Source: SZUA-35 sp965530755 (GTDB lineage: Bacteria > Actinomycetota > Acidimicrobiia > Acidimicrobiales > SZUA-35). From it: DNA of 64,000 nucleotides. The notes below the pieces were generated by a model. It worked only from the letters and a program-made list of their open reading frames with translations. It did not search any database and had not been told where the DNA came from. The stretch is from assembly GCA_965530755.1 (NCBI GenBank), contig CBESNA010000008.1, positions 46,707 to 110,706 of the forward strand, given 5' to 3'. Each line of letters starts with the position of its first letter. The first letter of the stretch is position 1. Shown one piece after another: positions 32,501 through 40,018 of the stretch. A program made the position numbers and the translations under genes.

Positions 32501-33289
32501 ATGACTCGTGTCGGTGTGTTCGGTGCCGGTGGCCGGATGGGGAACGCTGTCTGCCACGCCGTGAACGACGATCCTGAGCTCGAGCTCGTGGCCGCCGTCG
32601 ACCCGCATTACGCCGGCATCGACATCTGCGAGGTCACCGGCATCACCGGCTGCACCTTCGACGTCAGCCCGGTCCCGTCGAGTTTCGTGCACGAGAAGGT
32701 CGACGTTGCGATCGACTTCACGCAACCCGAGGCCGCTCGTGGCAACCTCGAGTTCTGTGCGGTCAACGGCATCCATGACGTGATCGGTACGTCAGGCTTC
32801 ACCGAGGACGACTTCGCCTCGATTGCTGAGATGTTCGCGACGTCCAACTGCCTGATCGCTCCGAACTTCGCTCTCGGCGCCGTTCTGATGATGCGTTTCG
32901 CCGAGCTCGCCGCCCCCTATTTCGACACGGCCGAGATCATCGAGCTCCACCACGACAAGAAGGTCGATGCGCCGAGCGGCACGGCGATCAGCACGGTCGA
33001 GCGCATGGCGGCTGCCTCTGCGGACTGGGCTGATGATCCGACCGAGACCGAGACGATCGCGCATGCCAGGGGCGCCGCTGGTCCGGGCGGAATCCGCGTG
33101 CATTCGGTCCGGATGCGGGGCATGGTCGCGCATCAGGAGGTCATTCTGGGAACCGCCGGCCAGACACTGTCGATCCGGCACGACTCCTACGATCGATCCA
33201 GCTTCATGCCGGGGGTCGTCCTCGCCGCAAAGCGCATCGCCGATCTTCCGGGACTGACCGTCGGTCTCGATGCAATTCTCGGCATCTGA
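32501..33289 (+). CDS. dapB: 4-hydroxy-tetrahydrodipicolinate reductase
   Basis: NAD(P)H-dependent step of lysine and diaminopimelate synthesis, directly after DapA (encoded at 40018). 262 residues: Rossmann nucleotide-binding VGVFGAGGRMG at the N-terminus, VAIDFTQPEA, GTSGFTEDD, APNFALGAVLMM and the catalytic and substrate-binding ELHHDKKVDAPSGTA. Shortish but normal for actinobacterial DapB. No Shine-Dalgarno sequence; see the TAAGCT element. Confidence 0.97.
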   Translation: MTRVGVFGAGGRMGNAVCHAVNDDPELELVAAVDPHYAGIDICEVTGITGCTFDVSPVPSSFVHEKVDVAIDFTQPEAARGNLEFCAVNGIHDVIGTSGFTEDDFASIAEMFATSNCLIAPNFALGAVLMMRFAELAAPYFDTAEIIELHHDKKVDAPSGTAISTVERMAAASADWADDPTETETIAHARGAAGPGGIRVHSVRMRGMVAHQEVILGTAGQTLSIRHDSYDRSSFMPGVVLAAKRIADLPGLTVGLDAILGI

Positions 33290-33301
33290 GTCTCGGGACC
33301 G

Positions 33302-34156
33302 ATGACCTCCGAGGGTGGTTTCGCAGAACAGCCGCAGCCAGCGACGCACCCGTCGCTGACTCAGCAGCAGTACGATCCGGCGACGACCAGACTCGTGCTG
33401 CGGCGAGCATTCGAGCTCGACCATCGTGAGCCCACCCGTGACATCGCGTTCACGAGGTCGACGCTGGCCGAGATCGCAGCCGAGGTCGATCTGCCGGTCC
33501 AGGCGGTGGCCGCTGCGTTGGCAGAGCAAATGGCAGACGGCACTGACGGCAGAAGTCTGCTCGATCGCTTCATCGGGTCCGACCGTGTCTCGGTCCATCG
33601 CCAGGCATCGGTTCCCGAGCACGACATGCGCGATCGGGCCGTTCGTCTGCTCGAGGTAGGCCACGGGATGCGGCCGCGGATTCAATCCGACGGCGTTGTC
33701 GTCGCCACGAAACGCAAGGATTTCGTTGGCAAGATCGCCTCGACATTGCGCGATGCCCAAGGCCTCGGCCAGCTGGGAAAGATGCGACGGGTCGAGGTCG
33801 CCTCGGTCGACGTCGGCGACGAGCCCGGCGCCCTCGTGATCAGCGCCGACATCGGGGATCGCCGCAACAATGCCGTCGCCGGGGGAGCCGCCGTCACGAT
33901 GATCGGTGGGGTTCTCGTCGTGTCGGCCGCAGTCGCGTTGAGTCCGTTCATCGCTGTGGCTACGCCGTTGGCTGTCGCTGCCGGCGTGGCGACGAGCCGT
34001 GCGGTCCACGGCGCCGCGGAGCGTGATGTTCGGGAACATCTCGAGGAAGCAGCGGATGCGTTGGTGCGGGGCGACGAACCAGACGGATTGATCAGTCGTT
34101 CGACACGCAAAGTGCTCGAGTCGATCCGCCGAAGTCGACGCGGCCGACGGCGTTGA
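33302..34156 (+). CDS. Hypothetical protein with hydrophobic hairpin
   Basis: 284 residues, family not recognised. Residues around 50-75 (STLAEIAAEVDLPVQAVAAAL) read like a helix-turn-helix, suggesting DNA binding or a domain of that shape. The middle part is mixed alpha-beta. Around residues 195-240 lie two adjacent hydrophobic stretches (AAVTMIGGVLVVSAAVALSP and FIAVATPLAVAAGVA), likely a membrane hairpin. The C-terminus is Arg-rich. It starts 12 bases after dapB, so it is probably in that operon; no role in lysine synthesis is evident. Confidence 0.7.
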   Translation: MTSEGGFAEQPQPATHPSLTQQQYDPATTRLVLRRAFELDHREPTRDIAFTRSTLAEIAAEVDLPVQAVAAALAEQMADGTDGRSLLDRFIGSDRVSVHRQASVPEHDMRDRAVRLLEVGHGMRPRIQSDGVVVATKRKDFVGKIASTLRDAQGLGQLGKMRRVEVASVDVGDEPGALVISADIGDRRNNAVAGGAAVTMIGGVLVVSAAVALSPFIAVATPLAVAAGVATSRAVHGAAERDVREHLEEAADALVRGDEPDGLISRSTRKVLESIRRSRRGRRR

Positions 34157-34230
34157 CCTGGTCGAGTATCCGCTCGGAAGATTCCTGTTCGCCTCGGGAA
34201 CCGGAGCTTGGTTGTGATCGTCCGAGTGGG

Positions 34231-34638
34231 ATGACCTCACACCGTTCCCTTGTTCGCAACGTGGCCCCCGCCCTTCTGGTGAGTGTCGCACTCCTCGCAG
34301 CGGCCTGCGGGTCCGCCGAAACCAGCGCCGGAAACGGCGATGGCGCCACCGATGAGCCGACGACCGCAGCCCCAGAGGGCGACGCATCGAACGTCGCCCG
34401 ACTGTGGATCAAGGGCGAGACCGTGGACTGCATTGGCGAGGCTCCACAGAAGTGCCTCCAGGTGGCTGACGCCGAAGACGGTGAGTACCTCTACTTCTAC
34501 GATTCGATCGCAGGGTTCACGTTCGAGGAGGGCACGAGCTACGTCATCGACGTCGAGATCACCGAGGTGGCTGATCCGCCGGCCGACGGATCATCGCTGT
34601 CGTACCGGCTGATCGAGGTCATCGAAGCGTCGAGCTGA
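34231..34638 (+). CDS. DUF4377 lipoprotein
   Basis: 135-residue exported lipoprotein: signal peptide with hydrophobic core ALLVSVALLAAAC, the lipobox cysteine at residue 26, a Gly/Thr/Glu-rich linker, then a small domain like DUF4377, with ETVDCIGEAPQKCLQV, YDSIAGFTFEEG and the closing YRLIEVIE strand. Function of the domain is unknown; relatives occur next to HslJ/META-type proteins. The in-frame ATG at 34153 would spoil the signal peptide, so 34231 is used. Its last 20 bases overlap the end of the convergent kinase gene. Confidence 0.8.
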   Translation: MTSHRSLVRNVAPALLVSVALLAAACGSAETSAGNGDGATDEPTTAAPEGDASNVARLWIKGETVDCIGEAPQKCLQVADAEDGEYLYFYDSIAGFTFEEGTSYVIDVEITEVADPPADGSSLSYRLIEVIEASS

Positions 34639-35539
34639 TCCGATCGGCTGCGGCGAGCATCTGCGCTCCGACGGGCTGGAGCCCGATACCGGCGCACACG
34701 AGTCCGGTGCTGACACGTTCGATCACGCCCCACTCCCAGATCGCTGTCGCATCGAGCCCGGTTCGAGCGGCGAGCCAACTCGCCCGGTCGAATGGGTTGC
34801 CCTCCATCAGCTCGACGGGGTCCTCGCGCATCAGGATGCCGAGGTCGTACTCGGGCTCGGCGAGGAGTCCGTCTGGATCGACGAGTTTGTGGCTGCCGCC
34901 GTCGACGGTTCTGAGCGTGTTCCATTGGTGGATGTCGCCGTGCACGAGCACCGAACGCTCGTCGTCGTGGGCTCCGAACCGGCGTTCTCCACATTCGATG
35001 GCGTGCTCGACGGTCGCTTCGCTGCACGGTCGCCCCTTGCGCTCCCATTCGCTCGAAACGAAGTCGATCAGCCACCGCGCCTTCTGAGCCCCCGTCGTGA
35101 GGCCTGCGTCTGGCGCCGGACGCCAGAGCGCGATCGCGCAGTCGGTCATGATCCGGTGTTGGTCGACGAGCGGAAGCCCGAGGTCGAAGAGGCTGGGACC
35201 GAGGCGTTCCATCAACAACGCGCCGCGGGTGTGATCACTGGCGTAGAGCTCGGCGCAACCTGCGCCGCCCGCGAGCTCGAGAACGGTTGCCTCGTGGACC
35301 ACGGCGGATTGTTCGAGCCCATCGCCCGATCTCGGGATCATCAACTTGAGCACTGCGGGCGAACCATCGCGACGCTGCACGCAGGTGACGTACGCCTCGG
35401 TGCCCCCGGTGAGGGGATTTTCGAGCACGAGACCCCAGTCGTCGATCAGCGCCGCCACGAGCTCGTCGATCTCGGCGAGCCACTGCTCAGCCCCGACCTC
35501 GCGAGCCTTGTTGGCCACGATTTCAGGGACGTCGATCAC
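34619..35539 (-). CDS. APH(6)/hydroxyurea-type phosphotransferase
   Basis: 306-residue kinase of the aminoglycoside/hydroxyurea resistance family (streptomycin 6-kinase type). Visible are the ATP lobe GGTEAYVTCVQRRDG and AVLKLMIPR, the catalytic VHGDIHQWNTL (HGDxHxxN) and the metal-binding LVDPDGLLAEPEYDLGILMR. Such chromosomal genes in soil and marine actinobacteria may phosphorylate an unknown metabolite; actual resistance is not implied. The gene follows the DedA-like gene with a 4-base overlap (35536-35539). Confidence 0.85.
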   Translation of the reverse strand: MIDVPEIVANKAREVGAEQWLAEIDELVAALIDDWGLVLENPLTGGTEAYVTCVQRRDGSPAVLKLMIPRSGDGLEQSAVVHEATVLELAGGAGCAELYASDHTRGALLMERLGPSLFDLGLPLVDQHRIMTDCAIALWRPAPDAGLTTGAQKARWLIDFVSSEWERKGRPCSEATVEHAIECGERRFGAHDDERSVLVHGDIHQWNTLRTVDGGSHKLVDPDGLLAEPEYDLGILMREDPVELMEGNPFDRASWLAARTGLDATAIWEWGVIERVSTGLVCAGIGLQPVGAQMLAAADRISSTLR

Positions 35540-36279
35540 GACGGGTCGACTCCGACGTCACCGCCAGCAGCACTGTCTCCAACAGCACTGTCCCCAGCAT
35601 CACTGTCGGCGGGGTCGCCTTCAGGATGCCGTTCGAGGTCGATCAATGCCTTGACCTCGGAGTTGTCGCCGCGGAACTCGCCGAACACCGTCCATCCGAT
35701 CGCCAGGGCGGAGACGATGAGAATTGGGATCCGATAGTCGTCGATCCAGTCGACCACCGAGCTGATCTGGCCGCTGAAGATGTTGCCGAACTGGCGCAGG
35801 ATCAGCAGACGAGTCGCAGTGCCGAATGCGTTGAGGACGACGAACATGCCGACGCCGATGCCGCTGGCACCGGCAAGCATGCAGATGATGTTGTTCGGGA
35901 ACAGGATGATGAGCGGCGCGGCGTAGCGCTTGAAGCCGCCTTGCGCGTCGCCCAGCAGCGGCCCATACGTGCGGCTCCGTCGCTTGATCCACGCGAGCGC
36001 CCGGTCGCCGTACCAGAAGCCGAGCAGGTAGCTCCACGGATCGAAGAACACCAGGCGGAGGAACCCCACCGTGAAGTAGGGCAGGAAGTCGAGGTCAGGG
36101 CTGGCGAGAGCGAGATTGCGATCTCGGGGGCTGAGGGCGATCAGGACGAGTGGATTGTCCTTGACGATGACCGAGAGCAGCAGGTCACCGGCCCACCCGG
36201 CAACGATGTTGACCAGGGCCAGACCGATCACGATTCGGGCGATCCACTTGTTCGGCGGTTTCCCCCGTTCGAGTCGCAT
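35536..36279 (-). CDS. DedA/VTT-like integral membrane protein
   Basis: 247 residues with five to six hydrophobic segments: ARIVIGLALVNIVAGWAGDL, FTVGFLRLVFFDPWSYLLGF, APLIILFPNNIICMLAGASG, VGMFVVLNAFGTATRLLIL and IPILIVSALAIGWTVFG. The arrangement and the DPWSYLLGFWYG and LAG segments recall DedA/VTT proteins, which move lipids or couple to proton flux, but the match is loose. The C-terminus is acidic with repeated GDSA. ATG 36279 is preferred to the longer frame from 36333. Co-transcribed with the kinase gene. Confidence 0.6.
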   Translation of the reverse strand: MRLERGKPPNKWIARIVIGLALVNIVAGWAGDLLLSVIVKDNPLVLIALSPRDRNLALASPDLDFLPYFTVGFLRLVFFDPWSYLLGFWYGDRALAWIKRRSRTYGPLLGDAQGGFKRYAAPLIILFPNNIICMLAGASGIGVGMFVVLNAFGTATRLLILRQFGNIFSGQISSVVDWIDDYRIPILIVSALAIGWTVFGEFRGDNSEVKALIDLERHPEGDPADSDAGDSAVGDSAAGGDVGVDPS

Positions 36280-36377
36280 CCTGGCTGCAGTCACCGCCCG
36301 AGTCTGGCAGCTCCGTGTCGCCTTCCACCTCACCGCCCGGCTCGGTCGGCGGCGACCTCGGCCGGCGGGGTCCGGGT

Positions 36378-37763
36378 TCAGTCAGGGGCGACCGAGGAGT
36401 CGGTCACCCAGTTCCCGTGGAAACCGATCGGCACCCGCTGGGGGAGCGTGACGGTGGCGACCGCCTCCCCGCCGAAATCGGCAGCATCGATCACGTGTAG
36501 TTCGGCTCCGTCATTGGGGACGTCGTGGACGAGGCAGATGATCCATCCGTCGTCCTCGGCTGTGCTGCCGTCGCGTGGCACGAACACGGGCTCGGCGCCG
36601 CCGCGGCCGGCGCCGAAGTCGTGTTCGCTGACGTGTCCCGTCGTGACGTCGGTCTTGTAGATCGGTCCGTGGAGGACGGGTGACGAGTAGTCGACCGTGG
36701 CCGTGTAGCCGAAGCGGTGGGGTTTGAGCCCGACCCTGGGGTCATGGCGGGGGAACTCATGGGCTCGATCGTCGATGCGCTCCTCGTTGACCCGCCTGGT
36801 CGACGGGTTGATGGTCCACCGGTCGAGCGTCGGTGGGGAATCGAGAGAGAAAGGGCCCAACAGATCGAGGTCGAACAGGCGCTCGTACCGGCAGAAGTCG
36901 ATCACGACGTTGCCGTCGGCATCGTCGTAGGCATTCAGCGGGTGGAACGTGAAGCAGGGAGCGACATCACACCAGACGATCGATGACGCATCGGTCGCCG
37001 AGCGGGGGAGTAGGCCGACTCGCGCCGGGTGCTCGGGATTCCATCCCAACGGGATCGAGTAGCCCTCGGTGAGCATGTCCATCCGCAGCGTGACGGGAAG
37101 GTCGTAGACGACGACCCAGTTCTGCGTGATCGAGATGTCGTGCACCATGGGCATGTCGGCGATCGGGATGTCGATTGTCTTGGTGACGAGGCCATCTGAG
37201 CCGACGACCACGTACTGGAGATGGTCCATCAGGTCTGGCCAGCAGTAGGTCATGGCGTGGAGTTCGCCGGTCGACGGATCGAACTTCGGGTGTGCGCTGA
37301 ACCCGCCGGCGAGAGTTCCGCCGAAGTCGCTGCGGGCGATGGTGTCGAGTTCGTAGGAGAGCTCGGTCGGTGTGGTTCCACCCTCGACCAGCGCGTAGGT
37401 CTTGCCGGCGAATCCGCCGACGCTCGTGTTGGGGCCGAAACTCGTCCGATCGCCGTTGGCTGGACCGATCGGAAGCGGTTCGCCGAGATGGTCGGCCACT
37501 GCGTCTGACCTGACCCAACGATTTCGGTACCAGTCGGCCTTGCCCTCTCGCAGGCGTACGCCGTGCACCATGCCGTCGCCGGTGAACCAGTGGTGGCGTT
37601 GCGGGTTGGCGACCTCGCCGATGGGGTTCGGTCCGTTGCGCAACCAGCGCCCATTCAGCTCGGTGGGCAGCGTTCCCGTGATCGGCAGGTCGAATGCGGT
37701 GACCTCCTCGGTCACGGGCGCATTGACGCCTTCGAGGTAGGTGTTGGAAGTCGTGACGGTCAT
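36378..37763 (-). CDS. Carotenoid cleavage oxygenase (RPE65 family)
   Basis: 461-residue iron(II) enzyme that cleaves the polyene chain of carotenoids or related stilbenoids. Seven-bladed propeller family features include LPTELNGRWLRNGPNP, HHWFTGDGMVHGV and the four iron histidines in SAHPKF, MVHDISI, FTFHPLNAY and IGFHGNW. The ATG at 37763 has GGAG upstream at good spacing; an earlier start at 37799 overlaps the promoter and is rejected. A promoter (37802-37830) with two flanking operator-like palindromes and a divergent TetR gene suggest repression by that TetR protein until an inducer, perhaps an apocarotenoid, is present. Confidence 0.92.
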   Translation of the reverse strand: MTVTTSNTYLEGVNAPVTEEVTAFDLPITGTLPTELNGRWLRNGPNPIGEVANPQRHHWFTGDGMVHGVRLREGKADWYRNRWVRSDAVADHLGEPLPIGPANGDRTSFGPNTSVGGFAGKTYALVEGGTTPTELSYELDTIARSDFGGTLAGGFSAHPKFDPSTGELHAMTYCWPDLMDHLQYVVVGSDGLVTKTIDIPIADMPMVHDISITQNWVVVYDLPVTLRMDMLTEGYSIPLGWNPEHPARVGLLPRSATDASSIVWCDVAPCFTFHPLNAYDDADGNVVIDFCRYERLFDLDLLGPFSLDSPPTLDRWTINPSTRRVNEERIDDRAHEFPRHDPRVGLKPHRFGYTATVDYSSPVLHGPIYKTDVTTGHVSEHDFGAGRGGAEPVFVPRDGSTAEDDGWIICLVHDVPNDGAELHVIDAADFGGEAVATVTLPQRVPIGFHGNWVTDSSVAPD

Positions 37764-37781
37764 GGGGCTGTCTCCGGCGAG

Positions 37782-37797
37782 GTTGACGGGTGTCAAC
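37782..37797. promoter_or_regulatory. Operator-like palindrome O1 (GTTGACGGGTGTCAAC)
   Basis: Perfect 6-4-6 palindrome lying just downstream of the leftward -10 element. A second copy (37816-37831) matches at 13 of 16 positions and is 34 bases away, about three helical turns. Likely binding site of the adjacent TetR regulator. Confidence 0.6.
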
Positions 37798-37801
37798 ACG
37801 G

Positions 37802-37830
37802 ACGATACGGACGATGTGTACAGGTGTCAA
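37802..37830 (-). promoter_or_regulatory. Promoter of the carotenoid oxygenase gene
   Basis: On the minus strand TTGACA (37825-37830) and TATCGT (37802-37807) are separated by exactly 17 bases, the best promoter match in the window. The -35 lies within palindrome O2 and O1 lies at the start site, so a repressor bound at both would block it. Confidence 0.65.
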
Positions 37831-37831
37831 C
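37816..37831. promoter_or_regulatory. Operator-like palindrome O2 (GTGTACAGGTGTCAAC)
   Basis: Imperfect copy of O1 (13 of 16 identical) covering the -35 element of the carotenoid oxygenase promoter. Paired 16-base palindromes near a divergent TetR gene are typical of TetR control. Confidence 0.55.
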
Positions 37832-37848
37832 CCCTTGATGTCTGCCGG

Positions 37849-37854
37849 TAGCCT
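37849..37854 (+). promoter_or_regulatory. Candidate -10 element of the TetR transcript (TAGCCT)
   Basis: TAGCCT is six bases before the ATG at 37861, so the transcript would start at the small reading frame that precedes and overlaps the TetR start. Confidence 0.45.
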
Positions 37855-37860
37855 CGCTCC

Positions 37861-37899
37861 ATGACCGACGGCTCCATGACCGCGACCGTTCCATGGTAA
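37861..37899 (+). CDS. 12-codon upstream reading frame overlapping the TetR start
   Basis: ATG at 37861, product MTDGSMTATVPW, stop TAA at 37897-37899. The TetR ATG (37893-37895) lies inside it, out of frame. Because a TAnnnT element is six bases upstream, ribosomes on a leaderless message would translate this frame first and could re-initiate on TetR. No Shine-Dalgarno sequence precedes the TetR ATG. The frame is too short to prove; it may be a coincidence of an annotation start. Confidence 0.4.
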   Translation: MTDGSMTATVPW

Positions 37900-38477
37900 A
37901 CAGCGCCCTGGCCGAGGTGAGCACTCGTGATCGGCTCCTTGCCTCTGCGGTCGAGTTGATGGCCGAGCACGGTGAGATCGAGTCGGTCAGCCTCCGAGCG
38001 GTGGCATCGGCGACAGGCGTCAGCCCCACGGCGGTCTACCGCCACTTCACCGACCACGATGAGTTGCTGCTGTCAGCTCTCGAGTGGGCTTGGGCCGAAT
38101 TCGACCGGGCCCTCGATCTGGCGAGCGCCGATGCCGAAGACCCCCACGAGCGGCTCGAGCTGCAGTGCGATGCCTACATCGATTTCGCATTGGCCCACAC
38201 GGGTGTGTATGTCGTGTTGTTTGCCAGCCGAGACGCTGCTGCGGTCTGCAGGACCGATGTTGGTGGCGCGGTGTTCGACAAGCTCACTGGCGTTGTCGGC
38301 GGCGTCCTGGACGCCAACGGTGACGATCGTCCTGCCTTCGCTGTTGCGACGCAGCTCTTCACCGGCATCCACGGCATCGCTCACCTGCGGTGTGCCCAGC
38401 CGACCTTCCCCTGGCCCGGTCTCGATGACCAGAAGGAACAACTCATCGCATGCGTTGGCCTGAACCGCCCAGGTTGA
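37893..38477 (+). CDS. TetR family transcriptional regulator
   Basis: 194 residues. The N-terminal TetR DNA-binding domain contains TRDRLLASAVELMAEHG and the recognition helix ATGVSPTAVYRHFTDHDELL; the C-terminal ligand domain has conserved-looking AYIDFALAHTGVYVVLF. It faces the carotenoid oxygenase gene across two palindromes and probably represses it and itself. The ATG at 37893 lies inside a 12-codon frame; GTG at 37917 is an alternative start that keeps the whole helix-turn-helix. Confidence 0.88.
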   Translation: MVNSALAEVSTRDRLLASAVELMAEHGEIESVSLRAVASATGVSPTAVYRHFTDHDELLLSALEWAWAEFDRALDLASADAEDPHERLELQCDAYIDFALAHTGVYVVLFASRDAAAVCRTDVGGAVFDKLTGVVGGVLDANGDDRPAFAVATQLFTGIHGIAHLRCAQPTFPWPGLDDQKEQLIACVGLNRPG

Positions 38478-38488
38478 GTCGTCTGCTG

Positions 38489-38494
38489 TACCGT
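38489..38494 (+). promoter_or_regulatory. Candidate -10 element of the SURF1 gene (TACCGT)
   Basis: TACCGT ends eight bases before the GTG at 38503, 12 bases after the TetR stop; no Shine-Dalgarno sequence is present. Confidence 0.4.
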
Positions 38495-38502
38495 CGATTG
38501 CT

Positions 38503-39342
38503 GTGGACGTGATCGAGGACGCCGCCGACGATGATCTCGTCATTGTCGCCAACGCCAGACGGCCGATCGGCCCGGCGAACTGGTCGTTCGTTCGACGGCC
38601 GAGATGGATCCTCTCTCACCTCTTTGCTGCGACGCTCATCGTGGGTTTCCTCGGTGCTGGCCTCTGGCAGCTCGACCGGCTCTCCCAGCGTCAAGACACC
38701 AACGAGCGAATCGAGGCAAGAGCGCTCCAGACTCCGATGCCGTTGGCGTCGGTCCTCGGCGCACCGGACGACGATCTCGACTACACCGCGGTGTCGGCGA
38801 CGGGCCGGTTCGTCGAATCCGAGCTGGCCAGAGTGGCAAACCGCTCGCAGGACGGGCGCGGCGGTGATTGGGTCGTCGCCATCTTCGAGACGGACGAAGG
38901 CCACCTCTTGATCGTCAATCGAGGCTTTGTTCTGCGCTCGGAGGTCACGGCGGAGACGCCGAACGGCACGGTCGAGCTCGAGGGTCTCCTGCGGCGTTCG
39001 CGAACGAAGGGTTGGGTCGGCGGGACCGACAACCCCGAAGCCGAGCGGATGCCGCGCCTGAACGTCGACGACGTGATGGTCCGAATGGGGAGGGCCGGAA
39101 TCGATCCGGATCGGGTGGTCCCGCTGTGGCTGCAGCTCGATGCGATCGACGGCGCTGACCCTGGCATCGGCGTCGACGTCGGCCTTGGCGTGGAGGCGGT
39201 CGTCACACCACGCCCGATACCCCTCGACGGCATCGACGAGGGAAACCACTTCAGCTATGCCGTCCAGTGGTTCTTGATGGCGACCTTGAGCGTCGTGATC
39301 TATGGCCTGATGCTGCGGCGGATCGCTCACCGCCCCGCCTGA
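38503..39342 (+). CDS. SURF1 family protein
   Basis: 279-residue membrane protein with one helix near residue 40 (LFAATLIVGFLGAGLWQL) and one near the C-terminus (AVQWFLMATLSVVIYGLML), enclosing an extracytoplasmic domain with WQLDRLSQR, TGRFVESE and VVAIFETDEGHLLIVNRGFV. SURF1 proteins assist cytochrome c oxidase assembly. No oxidase subunit or haem A gene lies in this window, so the placement gives no extra support. GTG starts at 38503 and 38509 are both possible. Confidence 0.88.
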   Translation: MDVIEDAADDDLVIVANARRPIGPANWSFVRRPRWILSHLFAATLIVGFLGAGLWQLDRLSQRQDTNERIEARALQTPMPLASVLGAPDDDLDYTAVSATGRFVESELARVANRSQDGRGGDWVVAIFETDEGHLLIVNRGFVLRSEVTAETPNGTVELEGLLRRSRTKGWVGGTDNPEAERMPRLNVDDVMVRMGRAGIDPDRVVPLWLQLDAIDGADPGIGVDVGLGVEAVVTPRPIPLDGIDEGNHFSYAVQWFLMATLSVVIYGLMLRRIAHRPA

Positions 39343-39370
39343 ACACGGACCCTCGGGGGGACATGGCTGC

Positions 39371-39376
39371 TACCCT
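39371..39376 (+). promoter_or_regulatory. Candidate -10 element of the gene at 39386 (TACCCT)
   Basis: TACCCT ends nine bases before the ATG at 39386. It would also drive dapA and rnj, which follow with overlapping starts. Confidence 0.42.
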
Positions 39377-39385
39377 CACGACTCG

Positions 39386-40018
39386 ATGTCCATCCAATCT
39401 TCACCGGCCCTGTTGGCACTCCACGGACTCCGCCTCAAGGGATTCGCAGAAGCATCGGTCATCGCCGAATTCGTCGGCCTCGACGAAGCAGCCGTCACCG
39501 CGGAACTCGAGCGAGCGGCCGAGTCCGATCACACCATGTTCAGAGACGGTCGCCGGACCGGCTGGGCCCTCAAGCCCTCCGGTCGAATCGAGAACGAGCG
39601 CCTCCTCGCCGAAGAGCTCGACGCCGTCGGCCACCGAGATCTCGTGCAACAGTGCTACGAGCGGTTCCTCGCCCTCAACGGTCAGATGTTGGCCGTCTGC
39701 ACTCGCTGGCAGGTGAAAGACCAAGACGCGAAAGAACTCAACGACCACACCGATGCCGACTACGACGCTGCAGTCCTGGCCGAACTCGCCGGGCTCGACG
39801 CGGGGGTGCAGCCGATCTGCGCCGACCTCACGAGCGCCCTCCCGCGCTTCGGCGTCTACGGACCACGCTTCGACATCGCACTTGCAAAACTCCGCTCCGG
39901 CGAGCTCGAGTGGTTCACCAAGCCGATCATGGAGAGCTACCACACCGTGTGGTTCGAACTCCACGAAGACCTACTGGCCACCCTCGGGATCAACCGCGCC
40001 GACGAGAAGGCCCACTGA
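39386..40018 (+). CDS. Hypothetical protein upstream of dapA
   Basis: 210 residues, no signal peptide or membrane segment. I do not recognise the family. The first 65 residues (LALHGLRLKGFAEASVIAEF, GLDEAAVTAELERAAES, then RRTGWALKPSGR) resemble a winged-helix DNA-binding domain; the rest is helical with ERFLALNGQMLAVCTRWQVK and GVYGPRFDIALAKLRSGELE. The stop shares a base with the dapA start, so the three genes 39386-42590 appear to form one operon. It could be a regulator; that is inference only. Confidence 0.75.
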   Translation: MSIQSSPALLALHGLRLKGFAEASVIAEFVGLDEAAVTAELERAAESDHTMFRDGRRTGWALKPSGRIENERLLAEELDAVGHRDLVQQCYERFLALNGQMLAVCTRWQVKDQDAKELNDHTDADYDAAVLAELAGLDAGVQPICADLTSALPRFGVYGPRFDIALAKLRSGELEWFTKPIMESYHTVWFELHEDLLATLGINRADEKAH

